DNA of 10,857 nt from a bacterium (lineage in GTDB: Bacteria; Planctomycetota; UBA11346). The notes beneath the pieces were generated by a model. The model worked only from the letters and a program-made list of their open reading frames with translations. It was not told where the DNA came from and made no database searches. Both the position numbers and the translations under genes were made by a program. The stretch lies in assembly GCA_020049615.1 (NCBI GenBank), contig JAIFKN010000236.1, positions 1 through 10,857 of the forward strand. The letters are read 5' to 3'. This document shows positions 1 to 8,465 of this stretch, one piece after another. Position 1 is the stretch's first letter. Every line of letters begins with the position of its first letter.

Positions 1-2
1 GG

Positions 3-719
3 GCATCGCTCGGTGCGATCGACCGGACCGCCCTGATCGAGCGGTTCAACGCCCACTATCGCGCCAACTGCGCGGCGAATCCAGATGCCGTGAACATGAC
101 CGGCATCTACGTCACCCTGGTCTCGGGCCTGATCGAGCTGTTCGGCTGGGATCTCCTGCTCGCCGCCGCCGGCGAGGATCCGGAGGGCTTCGGCGCCGTC
201 GCCGACCGCTACACCAGCTGGATCCAGCAGCACTTCGAGTGCCTGGCGCGATGCGAGGCGCCGGTGGTGATGGTGCATGATGACATCGTCTGGACTGCAG
301 GCGCCTTCATCCGTCCGACCTGGTACCGCCGATTCGTCTTCCCCAACTACCGGAAGCTGTTCGCCCCGCTGATCGCTGCCGGCAAGCGCATCGCCTACAC
401 CAGCGACGGGGATTTCACCGCCTTCATCGATGACATCGCCTCCAGCGGAGTGCATGGCTTCGTGCTGGAGCCGATGACGGACATGGCCCGGATCGCCGAG
501 CGCTATGGCCGGACCCACTTCTTCATCGGCAATGCCGACACCCGCATCCTGCTCTCGGGCTCGAAGGACGACATCCGGCGGGAGGTCGAGCGGTGCATGG
601 CCATTGGCAAGAAGTGCCCCGGGTACTTCATGGCTGTGGGCAACCATATTCCGGCCAACACGCCGGTGGAGAGCGCGTTGTGGTACAATCGCTGCTACGA
701 GGAGCTTTCGCGGCGGTGA
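3..719 (+). CDS. Uroporphyrinogen decarboxylase (URO-D) family protein, 5' end outside window
   Basis: The frame is open from the first bases of the window, so the true start lies to the left; 238 residues are visible up to TGA at 717-719. The sequence matches the C-terminal part of the URO-D / corrinoid methyltransferase superfamily. A hydrophobic strand ends in VHDDIVW, followed by the helix RPTWYRRFVFPNYRKLF. Next come AAGKRIAYTSDGDF, where family members usually carry a HSxG-type strand, then GFVLEPMTDM, FFIGNADTRIL and a final GNHIPANTP. It is not clearly heme-biosynthetic HemE: this wider family includes many proteins of unknown substrate and methyltransferases acting with corrinoid proteins, and the N-terminal residues that would help are outside the window. 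It is the only plus-strand gene here and converges on the recombinase gene 37 bases away. Family sure, substrate unknown. Confidence 0.85.
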   Translation, partial: ASLGAIDRTALIERFNAHYRANCAANPDAVNMTGIYVTLVSGLIELFGWDLLLAAAGEDPEGFGAVADRYTSWIQQHFECLARCEAPVVMVHDDIVWTAGAFIRPTWYRRFVFPNYRKLFAPLIAAGKRIAYTSDGDFTAFIDDIASSGVHGFVLEPMTDMARIAERYGRTHFFIGNADTRILLSGSKDDIRREVERCMAIGKKCPGYFMAVGNHIPANTPVESALWYNRCYEELSRR

Positions 720-756
720 TCCTCGTCACCGCAGCGGCCCCGGTGGTCTTCAGCGC

Positions 757-1659
757 TCAGGCCCGCGGGTGGAACCGGCGGTGGATGTCGCGCAGGCGGG
801 CCGCATCGACGTGCGTGTAGCGTTCCGTTGTCGTCAGGCTGGCGTGGCCGAGCAGGGCCTGCACCGCGCGGAGGTCGGCTCCGCCGTGCAGCAGATGGGT
901 GGCGAAGCTGTGGCGCAGGAGGTGCGGCCATACCGGTTTGGCTATCCCCGCCAGCACCGCCGCCTGCGTGACCACCTGCCAGAGGCCCTGGCGGTTCCAT
1001 GGTCCGCCGCGCGCACCGAGCAGCAAGCGCTCCTGCCGGCCACGCGGGTCGAGTTCCTTGCGCAGGCCGTCGCGGTAGGCGGCGACGGCGCGGCGGGCGC
1101 GCTCGCCGACCGGGACCAGCCGCTCCTTCGAGCCCTTGCCGCGCAGCAGCGCCAGGCGGCCGCCCTCCTTGAGGTCGGTCATGCCCAGGCCGATGACCTC
1201 GGAGGCGCGGCCTCCGAGGGCGTAGAGCAGCTCCAGCGCCGCCTTGTCGCGGGCTCGCAGCGTCCCGTCCGGGGGATGGGCGAGCAGGGACTCGACCTCC
1301 TCGGGGCTGAGCACCTCCGGCACCGAGCGCCACAGCTTCGGCGAAGGGGTCAAGGCGAGGCGGTCGCGGACCAGCGCGCCCTCCTCGACCAGGTAGCGCG
1401 CCCACATGCGCCAAGCGACCAGGCAGAGGGCGAGCGAACCGGCGGCCAGCGACCGGTCATCGCGCAGCCAGCCGAGGCAGGCGGCGACCTCGTCGGGACC
1501 GAGATCCTCGATGGTGGCGATGCTGCGCGCCGTCATCGCGGAGTGCAGGTGCTCCAGGGCGGTGCGGTAGTCGCGCAGGGTGTTGGGCGACAGCGCCAGG
1601 GCCAGACGACCGTGGGCGAGGAAGCGTTCGGCGAGCGGCGGCAGGGCCCTGTCGCTCAT
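757..1659 (-). CDS. Xer-type tyrosine recombinase (XerC/XerD family)
   Basis: 300 residues, the usual length of chromosomal XerC/XerD, which resolve chromosome dimers at dif sites. An N-terminal SAM-like core-binding domain (about residues 8-95, with SPNTLRDYRTAL) precedes the catalytic domain (about 115-295). All six catalytic positions are visible: R151 in LGGRASEVIGL, K175 in RGKGSKERLVP, H246 and R249 in HLLRHSFATHLL, H272 in LLGHASLTTT, and the nucleophile Y281 in RYTHV. Length and the compact C-terminus argue for a housekeeping Xer protein rather than a phage or island integrase, but XerC and XerD cannot be told apart by eye. The ATG overlaps the TGA of the upstream kinase gene (ATGA, 1656-1659), so translation is probably coupled. 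No att or dif site was recognised nearby. Confidence 0.93.
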   Translation of the reverse strand: MSDRALPPLAERFLAHGRLALALSPNTLRDYRTALEHLHSAMTARSIATIEDLGPDEVAACLGWLRDDRSLAAGSLALCLVAWRMWARYLVEEGALVRDRLALTPSPKLWRSVPEVLSPEEVESLLAHPPDGTLRARDKAALELLYALGGRASEVIGLGMTDLKEGGRLALLRGKGSKERLVPVGERARRAVAAYRDGLRKELDPRGRQERLLLGARGGPWNRQGLWQVVTQAAVLAGIAKPVWPHLLRHSFATHLLHGGADLRAVQALLGHASLTTTERYTHVDAARLRDIHRRFHPRA

Positions 1660-3455
1660 GCTCCGGCGACCGGGGCGAGCAGCCGCGCGAGCACAGAGGT
1701 GCGTGGTGGGGACGGGATGATGGCAGCGCAGCCTTCCGGGACGACGCGATCACCGCCGGTGGCGATGATCAAGGCCTGGCAGCCATCGGCGCGCAGGCTG
1801 CGTGCAGCGTCGCTAGCGCCCTCGGGTGGCAGATCACTGGCAAGGAAGATGGCCGCGTGCCGACCGTGGCGTCCGGCGGTCAGCGCCTCGCCGAGATCGC
1901 TGGCGAGATCGACGCGGCAGCCGAGATCGGTGAGCACGCCGCTCAGCACGCGCAGATTGCCCAGGCGGTGGTCGGCGATGAGCACCGGCAGATCGTTGAA
2001 CCGGCGCGGAATGCGTTGCGTGCCCGAACCGGGCCTGCCATTGAGCAGGCGCAGGGCGGCTTCGCGGAGCTGACGCCGGCGCACCGGCTTGAAGGCGATG
2101 GCGGTGAGCGGCACCTCCTGTCGGACCTGGGCGGCGAACGTGGTCAGGAGGATGACCGGAACGGCAGCCAGACGCGGATCGGCGCGCAGCTGTCCGGCGA
2201 TGGCGCGCGGATCATCACCCGGGCTGGTCGCATCCAGCACCGCGAAGTCCGGGGTGCTGTCGCCGAGTGCAGCCAGGCCGTCGAGCAAGGTGCTCGTCCC
2301 GATCAGTTCGCAGCCGCATTCGCCGAGGATGGCAGAGGTCGCCGCGCGTGCGCCGGCATGGTCATCGATCACCAGGACGAGCCTGCCGGTCAGTTCCGGT
2401 GGCAGGGCCGAGGTGGCCGAGGGCTCCTCGCGCTTGAGGACCAGATCGGCATGGAACGTGCTTCCTTCACCGGGGATGCTGCTGGCGCCCATCGTCCCGC
2501 CCATCGCCTCGGTGAGCCGCTTGCAGATCGCCAAGCCGAGGCCGGTGCCGCCGAAGCGCCGGCTGATCGATCCATCAGCCTGCGTAAATGGGGCGAACAG
2601 CCGCGGGATCAGTTGCGGTTCGATGCCGATGCCGGTGTCGACGACGGCGAGCCGTACGCGGGGCCGCTCCAGATCGATATCGAGGACCCGCAGGCTGACC
2701 ACGACCGAGCCTCGTTCCGTGAACTTGACCGCATTGCCGACCAGGTTGAGCAGCAGCTGGCGCAGGCGCGATGGATCGCCGCGTAGGCGCAGGCCCAGGC
2801 GCGGGTCGACTTCGCCGACCAGTTCCAGGCCCTTGGCCTGGGCGCGGTCGGCGGTGATCTGCAGCACATCCTCGACCAGGTCGCGCGGATCGAAGGGGGT
2901 GTCCTCCAGCTCGATGTGGCCGGCCTCCAGCTTCGAGTAGTCGAGGATGTCGTTGATCACCTCAAGCAGACCGGTGGCACAGGTGCGGGCGGTCTCGGCG
3001 AAGTCGCGGGCCTGCGGGTCGAGCTCGCTGTCGAGCAGCAGGGTGGTCATGCCGATGACCCCGTTGAGCGGCGTGCGCAGTTCGTGGCTCATCACTGCCA
3101 GGAATTCGTCCTTGGCCTTGGCCGCGTCCTGGGCGGCAGCCAGGGCCTGGCGCAGCCCATCATGGGCGGCGCGCAGTTCGGCGGTCATGTGGTCGGCAAG
3201 CGTCTGGGCCCGTTCCTGGCGGCGATGCAGCTCGCGGATGATGGCGAAACCGAGCATGCCGATGACCAATGCCATGGCCCCGAGTATCCACGGGATGGCG
3301 CTGGCGAGGGTGTTGTGGCCGTGTTCGGCGATCGAGATGGTGCGCAACTCGGTGCCGATGAGGAATGCGAGCAGCGGCAGGACGAGGCAGCTGACGACAC
3401 CGACCGTTGGCAGTCTCCAGCTGCGTCGGCGCAAAATGGCTGCTGTGCCGCTCAC
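1656..3455 (-). CDS. Membrane-bound hybrid sensor histidine kinase with two receiver domains
   Basis: 599 residues counted from GTG at 3455. Two membrane segments (about 17-36 and 53-73) flank a loop of only about 16 residues, so there is no sizeable outside sensor domain. A charged helix leads to HisKA with phospho-acceptor H124 in MSHELRTPLNG. The HATPase domain has N-box NLVGNAVKF (237-245), D273TGIGIEP and GGTGLGLAI (302-310). Receiver 1 (about 358-470) is complete: acidic pair D364/D365, acceptor D408, T438 and K456 in FKPV. Receiver 2 (about 488-595) lacks the key residues (A539 at the acceptor position, no Lys in IIPSPP). No Hpt domain is seen, so output needs a partner. The frame is open up to an ATG at 3668, but that would overlap ureG; GTG 3455 keeps both membrane segments yet has no clear Shine-Dalgarno sequence. 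The gene overlaps the recombinase by 4 bases. Ligand unknown. Confidence 0.9.
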   Translation of the reverse strand: MSGTAAILRRRSWRLPTVGVVSCLVLPLLAFLIGTELRTISIAEHGHNTLASAIPWILGAMALVIGMLGFAIIRELHRRQERAQTLADHMTAELRAAHDGLRQALAAAQDAAKAKDEFLAVMSHELRTPLNGVIGMTTLLLDSELDPQARDFAETARTCATGLLEVINDILDYSKLEAGHIELEDTPFDPRDLVEDVLQITADRAQAKGLELVGEVDPRLGLRLRGDPSRLRQLLLNLVGNAVKFTERGSVVVSLRVLDIDLERPRVRLAVVDTGIGIEPQLIPRLFAPFTQADGSISRRFGGTGLGLAICKRLTEAMGGTMGASSIPGEGSTFHADLVLKREEPSATSALPPELTGRLVLVIDDHAGARAATSAILGECGCELIGTSTLLDGLAALGDSTPDFAVLDATSPGDDPRAIAGQLRADPRLAAVPVILLTTFAAQVRQEVPLTAIAFKPVRRRQLREAALRLLNGRPGSGTQRIPRRFNDLPVLIADHRLGNLRVLSGVLTDLGCRVDLASDLGEALTAGRHGRHAAIFLASDLPPEGASDAARSLRADGCQALIIATGGDRVVPEGCAAIIPSPPRTSVLARLLAPVAGA

Positions 3456-3460
3456 AGAAG

Positions 3461-3499
3461 GTCCAGGAATCCCCAGCCGGCTTCGCTGGGATCCAGGAC
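3461..3499. repeat. Imperfect inverted repeat between ureG and the kinase gene
   Basis: GTCCAGGAATCCCCAGC (3461-3477) and GCTGGGATCCAGGAC (3485-3499) can pair around the 7-base loop CGGCTTC, with one mismatch and two single-base bulges. Read on the minus strand, the hairpin ends five bases before the proposed GTG start of the kinase. There is no T-run after it, so a strong intrinsic terminator is unlikely. It could attenuate read-through or hinder initiation, or be incidental. Confidence 0.45.
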
Positions 3500-3555
3500 G
3501 GGCGGTTGTGGCCGGGCGGGCATGATGACGGAGGATTACCCCTCCGCACCTGCGA

Positions 3556-4241
3556 TCAATGCCGGTGCGCGATCCCCCCGGCGTGCTGCCAGGCGTGCCG
3601 GATGTGGCCGATGATCGCCTCGACGCCCTCGCCATGCTTGACCTGGGCGAAGACGGTGGGCCCGGCACCGCGCATCTTCCGCGCGTCGCGGTCCATCACC
3701 GCCAGGTCGGCGCCGACCGCCGGGGCGAGGTCGGTCTTGTTGATCACCAGCAGGTCGCTCTGGGTGATGCCGGGGCCGCCCTTCCGCGGATGACGTAGAT
3801 GATGTAGTCGGCCAGTTCGCGGCTGTAGTTGGCTGCCAGGTTGTCACCGCCGCTCTCGATGAGCAGGATGTCGGGATGGTGCAGGGCGTGCAGCTCCTCG
3901 AGCGCGACCAGGTTGGCAGTGATGTCCTCGCGGATCGCGGCGTGCGGGCAGCCGCCGGTCTCGACCGCGCGGATGCGGTCGTGCGGCAGGGCGTCGTGGC
4001 GCATGAGGAACTCGCCGTCCTCGCGGGTGAAGATGTCGTTGGTCACCGCCGCCAGAGACAGCGTTTCGCGCAGGCGGCGGCACAACTGCAGCATCAGTGC
4101 AGTCTTGCCCGAGCCGACTGGACCGCCGACGCCGACGGTGAAGGCGCGGTGGGCGTAGTCGCGCGGCAGGGGTGCGTCGCGGTCGTGGTAGTGGCCGGGG
4201 TGGTCGAGGTGCTCGTGGGTATGCTCGTGGTCGTGCATCAT
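3556..4241 (-). pseudogene. ureG: Urease accessory GTPase UreG, frameshifted by an apparent 25-base deletion
   Basis: UreG is the SIMIBI-class GTPase that delivers nickel to apo-urease with UreF and UreD. From ATG 4241 (or the adjacent ATG 4238, five bases after AGGGG) the frame reads a His-rich tail (8 His in the first 19 residues), P-loop [11 protein letters not shown] (37-47), [13 protein letters not shown], the nickel motif CPH (98-100) and ESGGDNLAA (129-137), up to DYIIYVI (151). At 3789 the frame breaks and stops at 3744 after 165 residues. The rest continues in another frame to TGA at 3556: [14 protein letters not shown], the G4 motif NKTD and a normal C-terminus. Between YVI and PRKGGPG the family normally has about eight residues (DVSAGDKI-like). 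Eight codons plus one base, 25 bases, are missing, so this is more than a one-base slip. It starts 10 bases after ureF. As written, no intact UreG is made. Confidence 0.88.
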
Positions 4242-4251
4242 TGCCCCTGGT

Positions 4252-4953
4252 TCATGAGGTGAACAGACGTGAATAGAGGCGGTCCTGGCAACCCTGGACA
4301 ATGTCGAGCAGCGGGTCGATGGCGGCGACGTCATCCAGCGGCAGGACCACGCCGCGTTGCACCGCCGATTCCGCGCGGCCGGCGAGGGAGCGCTGCACCG
4401 CCTGTCCCTCCAACGGACCGATGGCGTTCAGGCGCACGCCGGCGCCGATCAGCGAACGCAGCACGCCATGCAGGTGCAGGCGGAGGGTGTCGAGGCGTCC
4501 GAGTCCGAGGATCCGTCCGACCACGCCGAAGGCCGGAGCCAGATGGGATGGCTGGCGTTCGCGCAGGGCGGCGGCGCGCATGCTGCGGATGCGCTCGTCG
4601 CCGAAGGCGCCGGCGGCGGCGGCGAGCAGCGACTGGCCGGTGCTGCGGCTGGCGCGGTTGGCGACCTGGCTGGTGAGCAGCGCGTCGCACAGCGCGTCCA
4701 GCTCGGCCCAGCGTGCCGGATCATCCCAGCCGGCGGCGCACAGCGGCACCGCCAGCTCGCCGGCGGCGTCGAGGCTGCGTCCGATCCAGGCGCGGATCCC
4801 CTCGCGGCCGCGCGCCTGGCCGAAGGCGATCGCCGCCTCGATGCCGCCGGCGTGCGCCAGCCCGCCGGCGGGGAAGGCGGCGTCGGCGAGCTGCATGGCG
4901 AGCCAGGGATCGGTATTCACACGGAGGAACGGAGGGAACGGAGGCGAAGGCAT
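4252..4953 (-). CDS. ureF: Urease accessory protein UreF
   Basis: UreF bridges UreD and UreG on apo-urease during nickel insertion. The family core is clear: [20 protein letters not shown] near the N-terminus, [13 protein letters not shown] in the middle, [13 protein letters not shown], and the conserved end [12 protein letters not shown]. Start choice: ATG 4953 (233 residues) has GGAGG five bases upstream (4959-4963), but both lie inside the palindrome at 4918-4985, so the first dozen residues ([12 protein letters not shown]) are encoded by its arm. Alternatives in the same frame are GTG 4920 (222 residues, closer to the usual family start but without a Shine-Dalgarno sequence), ATG 4896, and ATG 4998 upstream of the palindrome. 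ureG follows after 10 bases. Function is sure, the start moderately so. Confidence 0.93.
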   Translation of the reverse strand: MPSPPFPPFLRVNTDPWLAMQLADAAFPAGGLAHAGGIEAAIAFGQARGREGIRAWIGRSLDAAGELAVPLCAAGWDDPARWAELDALCDALLTSQVANRASRSTGQSLLAAAAGAFGDERIRSMRAAALRERQPSHLAPAFGVVGRILGLGRLDTLRLHLHGVLRSLIGAGVRLNAIGPLEGQAVQRSLAGRAESAVQRGVVLPLDDVAAIDPLLDIVQGCQDRLYSRLFTS

Positions 4954-4985
4954 GCTTGCCTCCGTTCCCTCCGTTCCTCCGTGTG
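4918..4985. repeat. Perfect 28-bp inverted repeat between ureC and ureF (palindrome A)
   Basis: Arms 4918-4945 and 4958-4985 are exact reverse complements of 28 bases around a 12-base centre. Each arm is built of roughly 8-base units of ACGGAGG type, so on either strand the 5' arm is GGAGG-rich and the 3' arm CCTCC-rich. The left arm with its flank, from TTCACACGGAGGAACGGAGG at 4916, matches palindrome B (8365-8464) at 27 of its first 28 bases, showing that the two belong to one dispersed family. The left end meets ureF coding sequence and the right end lies 16 bases from the ureC stop. Confidence 0.95.
4959..4963 (-). promoter_or_regulatory. Ribosome binding site for ureF inside palindrome A
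   Basis: On the minus strand GGAGG is followed by CAAGC and then ATG at 4953, an ideal spacing of five bases in the ureF frame. The GGAGG sits at the inner end of the palindrome's 5' arm and the ATG in its loop. In the folded transcript the site would be paired with the CCTCC of the 3' arm, so folding and initiation would compete. Confidence 0.6.
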
Positions 4986-5001
4986 CATCCATGCGCATGA
5001 T

Positions 5002-6705
<1,704 letters not shown>

Positions 6706-6729
6706 AAAATAGGCCTATCAGGAGATCTT

Positions 6730-6823
6730 GCCACAGAGACACGGAGTTCCACAGAGGGCCACAGAGACAGTACATGGAGTTGTCTCCTCTGTGGCCCTCT
6801 GTGGACCTTTGTGTCTCCGTGGC
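6730..6823. repeat. 37-bp imperfect inverted repeat between ureAB and ureC (palindrome C)
   Basis: Arms 6730-6766 and 6787-6823 pair over 37 positions with four mismatches. The inner 18 bases (CCACAGAGGGCCACAGAG, 6749-6766) are perfectly matched, and the centre is 20 bases. The unit differs from palindromes A and B (CACAGAG/CACGGAG at 9-base spacing), but shares the purine-rich 5' arm and the position in an operon spacer. It ends 24 bases before the ureC start on the minus strand and begins 7 bases after the ureAB stop. No T-run follows, so it is not an obvious terminator. Confidence 0.92.
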
Positions 6824-6830
6824 ACATGGA

Positions 6831-7583
6831 TCATGTCGACGCGAAGCCGCGGTTGCGGACGCGGGTCATCACTTCGGGCAGGCGCTCAGGCGTCGCCGGG
6901 CCGTCGGTGAGGTCGTTGCCGCCCAGCACCACGCGGTCGCCGGCGATCGGCACGATGCGGACCGTCTTGGTCTCGCCTGGCTCGAAGCGCACCGCGGTGC
7001 CGGCGGGGATGTCGAGGCGATGACCGTAGGAGCGGGCGCGGTCGAAGCGCAGGTAGGGGTTGGTCTCGATCAGGTGGTAGTGGCTGCCGACCTGGATCGG
7101 CCGGTCGGCGAGGTTGGTGATCGGTAGTTCCTGCACCGGGCGGCCGGCGTTCAGCTCGATGTCGCCGGGCAGCGTCTCGACAGCGCCGGGATCGGGCATG
7201 GCCGGCTGGGCCATGAACAGATCGGTTGAGGGCACCGGCAGGAACGAGCCGTGCAGGGCCATGACCAGGTCGCCGTGCTCGCGGCAGATCGGCTCGTGCA
7301 CCGTCACCAGCTTGGTGCCATCGGGGAAGGTCCCCTCGACCTGGACTTCAGAGACCAGCGCGGCCACGCCGTCCATGACCTGGCGGCGGCCGAGCAGGGT
7401 GCGGCCCAGTTCCATGCAAGCGCTGACCCGGCGTCCGTCGCGGATCAGCTCCAGCACCACGGTGGCGATCAGCGCGACGGCCTCCGGCTGGTTGAGCCGG
7501 ACGCCGCGCGCGAGGCGCTTCTGCGCCAAACTGCCGGCCTGGTGCAGCATCAGCTTGTCGACGTCCTGCGGGGTCAGGTGCAT
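6831..7583 (-). CDS. ureAB: Fused urease gamma and beta subunits (UreA-UreB)
   Basis: 250 residues joining two structural subunits that are separate in many bacteria but also fused in others, such as Helicobacter. Residues 1-100 are the gamma subunit: [56 protein letters not shown]. Residues about 138-230 are the beta subunit: [51 protein letters not shown]. The linker is about 35 residues, and a tail of about 20 residues follows the beta domain. ATG 7583 has GGAG five bases upstream and begins exactly like family gamma subunits; an in-frame ATG at 7613 is less likely. The start lies about ten bases upstream of the probable ureD stop. Together with UreC it builds the holoenzyme. Intact. Confidence 0.96.
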   Translation of the reverse strand: MHLTPQDVDKLMLHQAGSLAQKRLARGVRLNQPEAVALIATVVLELIRDGRRVSACMELGRTLLGRRQVMDGVAALVSEVQVEGTFPDGTKLVTVHEPICREHGDLVMALHGSFLPVPSTDLFMAQPAMPDPGAVETLPGDIELNAGRPVQELPITNLADRPIQVGSHYHLIETNPYLRFDRARSYGHRLDIPAGTAVRFEPGETKTVRIVPIAGDRVVLGGNDLTDGPATPERLPEVMTRVRNRGFAST

Positions 7584-8346
7584 GCGATCTCCACGGAAGC
7601 GAGGCGGCGCCACGGGTCGCCGCGAGCGGGGCGATGACGCTGCGGATGCGCGCCGCCAGGATCTCCAGATCGAGGGCGGCCAGGCGCAGCAGGATGCCGT
7701 CGGCGACCGGGCTGGCGGCGATCAGCAGGCCATCGTCGCCGGGGCGGTGCAGCTCGGCCAGCGCGCGTGCGGCCTGCGCCGCTTCGCCGGCCCGCGGGCC
7801 GACCAGCAGCAGCGTGGCGACGGCGGCCTGCGCGCCGAGGCGCGCGGATGCATCGCTGCCCAGGCGCAGGGTGTCGCGCAGCACCAGGCGCCCGTCGAGC
7901 TCGAGGTCGAGCCGGGCATCGTAGGCGGCCAGCTGCCAGCGCTCTTCGCGGGCCGTCCGTCCGGCGCTGACCGTGTCGAGCCATGCGAGCGAGGCGCCCG
8001 GCGCCAAGCGCAGGCGGGTGCGCTGGCGGTAGCGGCTGCCGGCGAAGGGCGACAGCGGTTCGGGCAGGATGGCGAGCAGGCCGCCGCTGGCGACCTCGGC
8101 GTGCAGGTGCTGCTCGGCCTCGGCCCCGGTCGAACGGAACACCTTGGTCGTCGACTGCGTGCCGAGGCACAGGGCAGCGCCGGCGCCGACCTGCAATTCG
8201 AGTGCGATCCGGTCGCCAGCGACCAGGCCGCCGCCGTAGGTCGCGGCGCAGGCCCACACCGCCATTCCGCGCGGGCGAGGGAGCAGGAGCTTCAGCTCTG
8301 AAGAGGAACGCCAAGTGGTGGCGGAGGACAGGCCGTCGACGACCAC
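7574..8346 (-). pseudogene. ureD: Urease accessory protein UreD (UreH), probable 1-base frameshift near the 3' end
   Basis: UreD binds apo-urease and recruits UreF and UreG. Family signatures: [84 protein letters not shown], and finally [11 protein letters not shown]. After that the frame runs on for about 235 bases antiparallel to nothing but straight through the ureAB start, with no homology. A shift at about 7629-7632 gives [15 protein letters not shown] and TGA at 7574, a normal length and a short overlap with ureAB; restoring one G (CTCGGCGGC instead of CTCGCGGC) would read PLGGDPW. Start: GTG 8346 has GAGG nine bases upstream but clips about four residues of the expected first strand (RLAV). 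The frame is also open through palindrome B to GTG 8469 and ATG 8481. Identity sure; start and end uncertain. Confidence 0.82.
7589..7592 (-). promoter_or_regulatory. Ribosome binding site for ureAB
   Basis: GGAG followed by ATCGC and ATG at 7583 (spacing five). It decides for this start over the in-frame ATG at 7613 and lies inside the last codons of ureD, consistent with coupled translation. Confidence 0.65.
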
Positions 8347-8364
8347 GACCGCCAGCCTCGCAGG

Positions 8365-8464
8365 TTCACACGGAGGAACGGAGGAAACGGAGTCGAGCAG
8401 GGCGGAGGTTCGGTGCCGGGCGTCCGGTCTGACTTCCTCCGTTTCCTCCGTTCCTCCGTGTGAA
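8365..8464. repeat. Perfect 28-bp inverted repeat between urtE and ureD (palindrome B)
   Basis: Arms 8365-8392 and 8437-8464 are exact reverse complements of 28 bases, TTCACACGGAGGAACGGAGG followed by AAACGGAG, around a 44-base centre. It is a second copy of the element at 4918-4985, with a longer and unrelated centre. At its right end CGTGTGAATTCACACG (8457-8472) forms a further perfect 16-base palindrome that contains the urtE stop codon. On the left it reaches to within about 18 bases of the proposed ureD GTG. Confidence 0.95.
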
Positions 8465-8465
8465 T

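Noticed and set aside
727..745. CACCG/CGGTG stem in the convergent gap between the URO-D gene and the recombinase as a terminator
   Set aside because: Only five base pairs with a nine-base loop and no T-run; not distinguishable from chance in GC-rich DNA.
505..2073. A 522-codon plus-strand open frame across the recombinase and kinase
   Set aside because: It runs through the end of the URO-D gene in another frame and then antisense to two well-supported genes; composition is typical of a shadow frame.
6820..6825. TGGCAC as half of a sigma-54 promoter for nitrogen control
   Set aside because: No TTGC element at the required distance, and it lies on the plus strand, pointing away from the ure genes.
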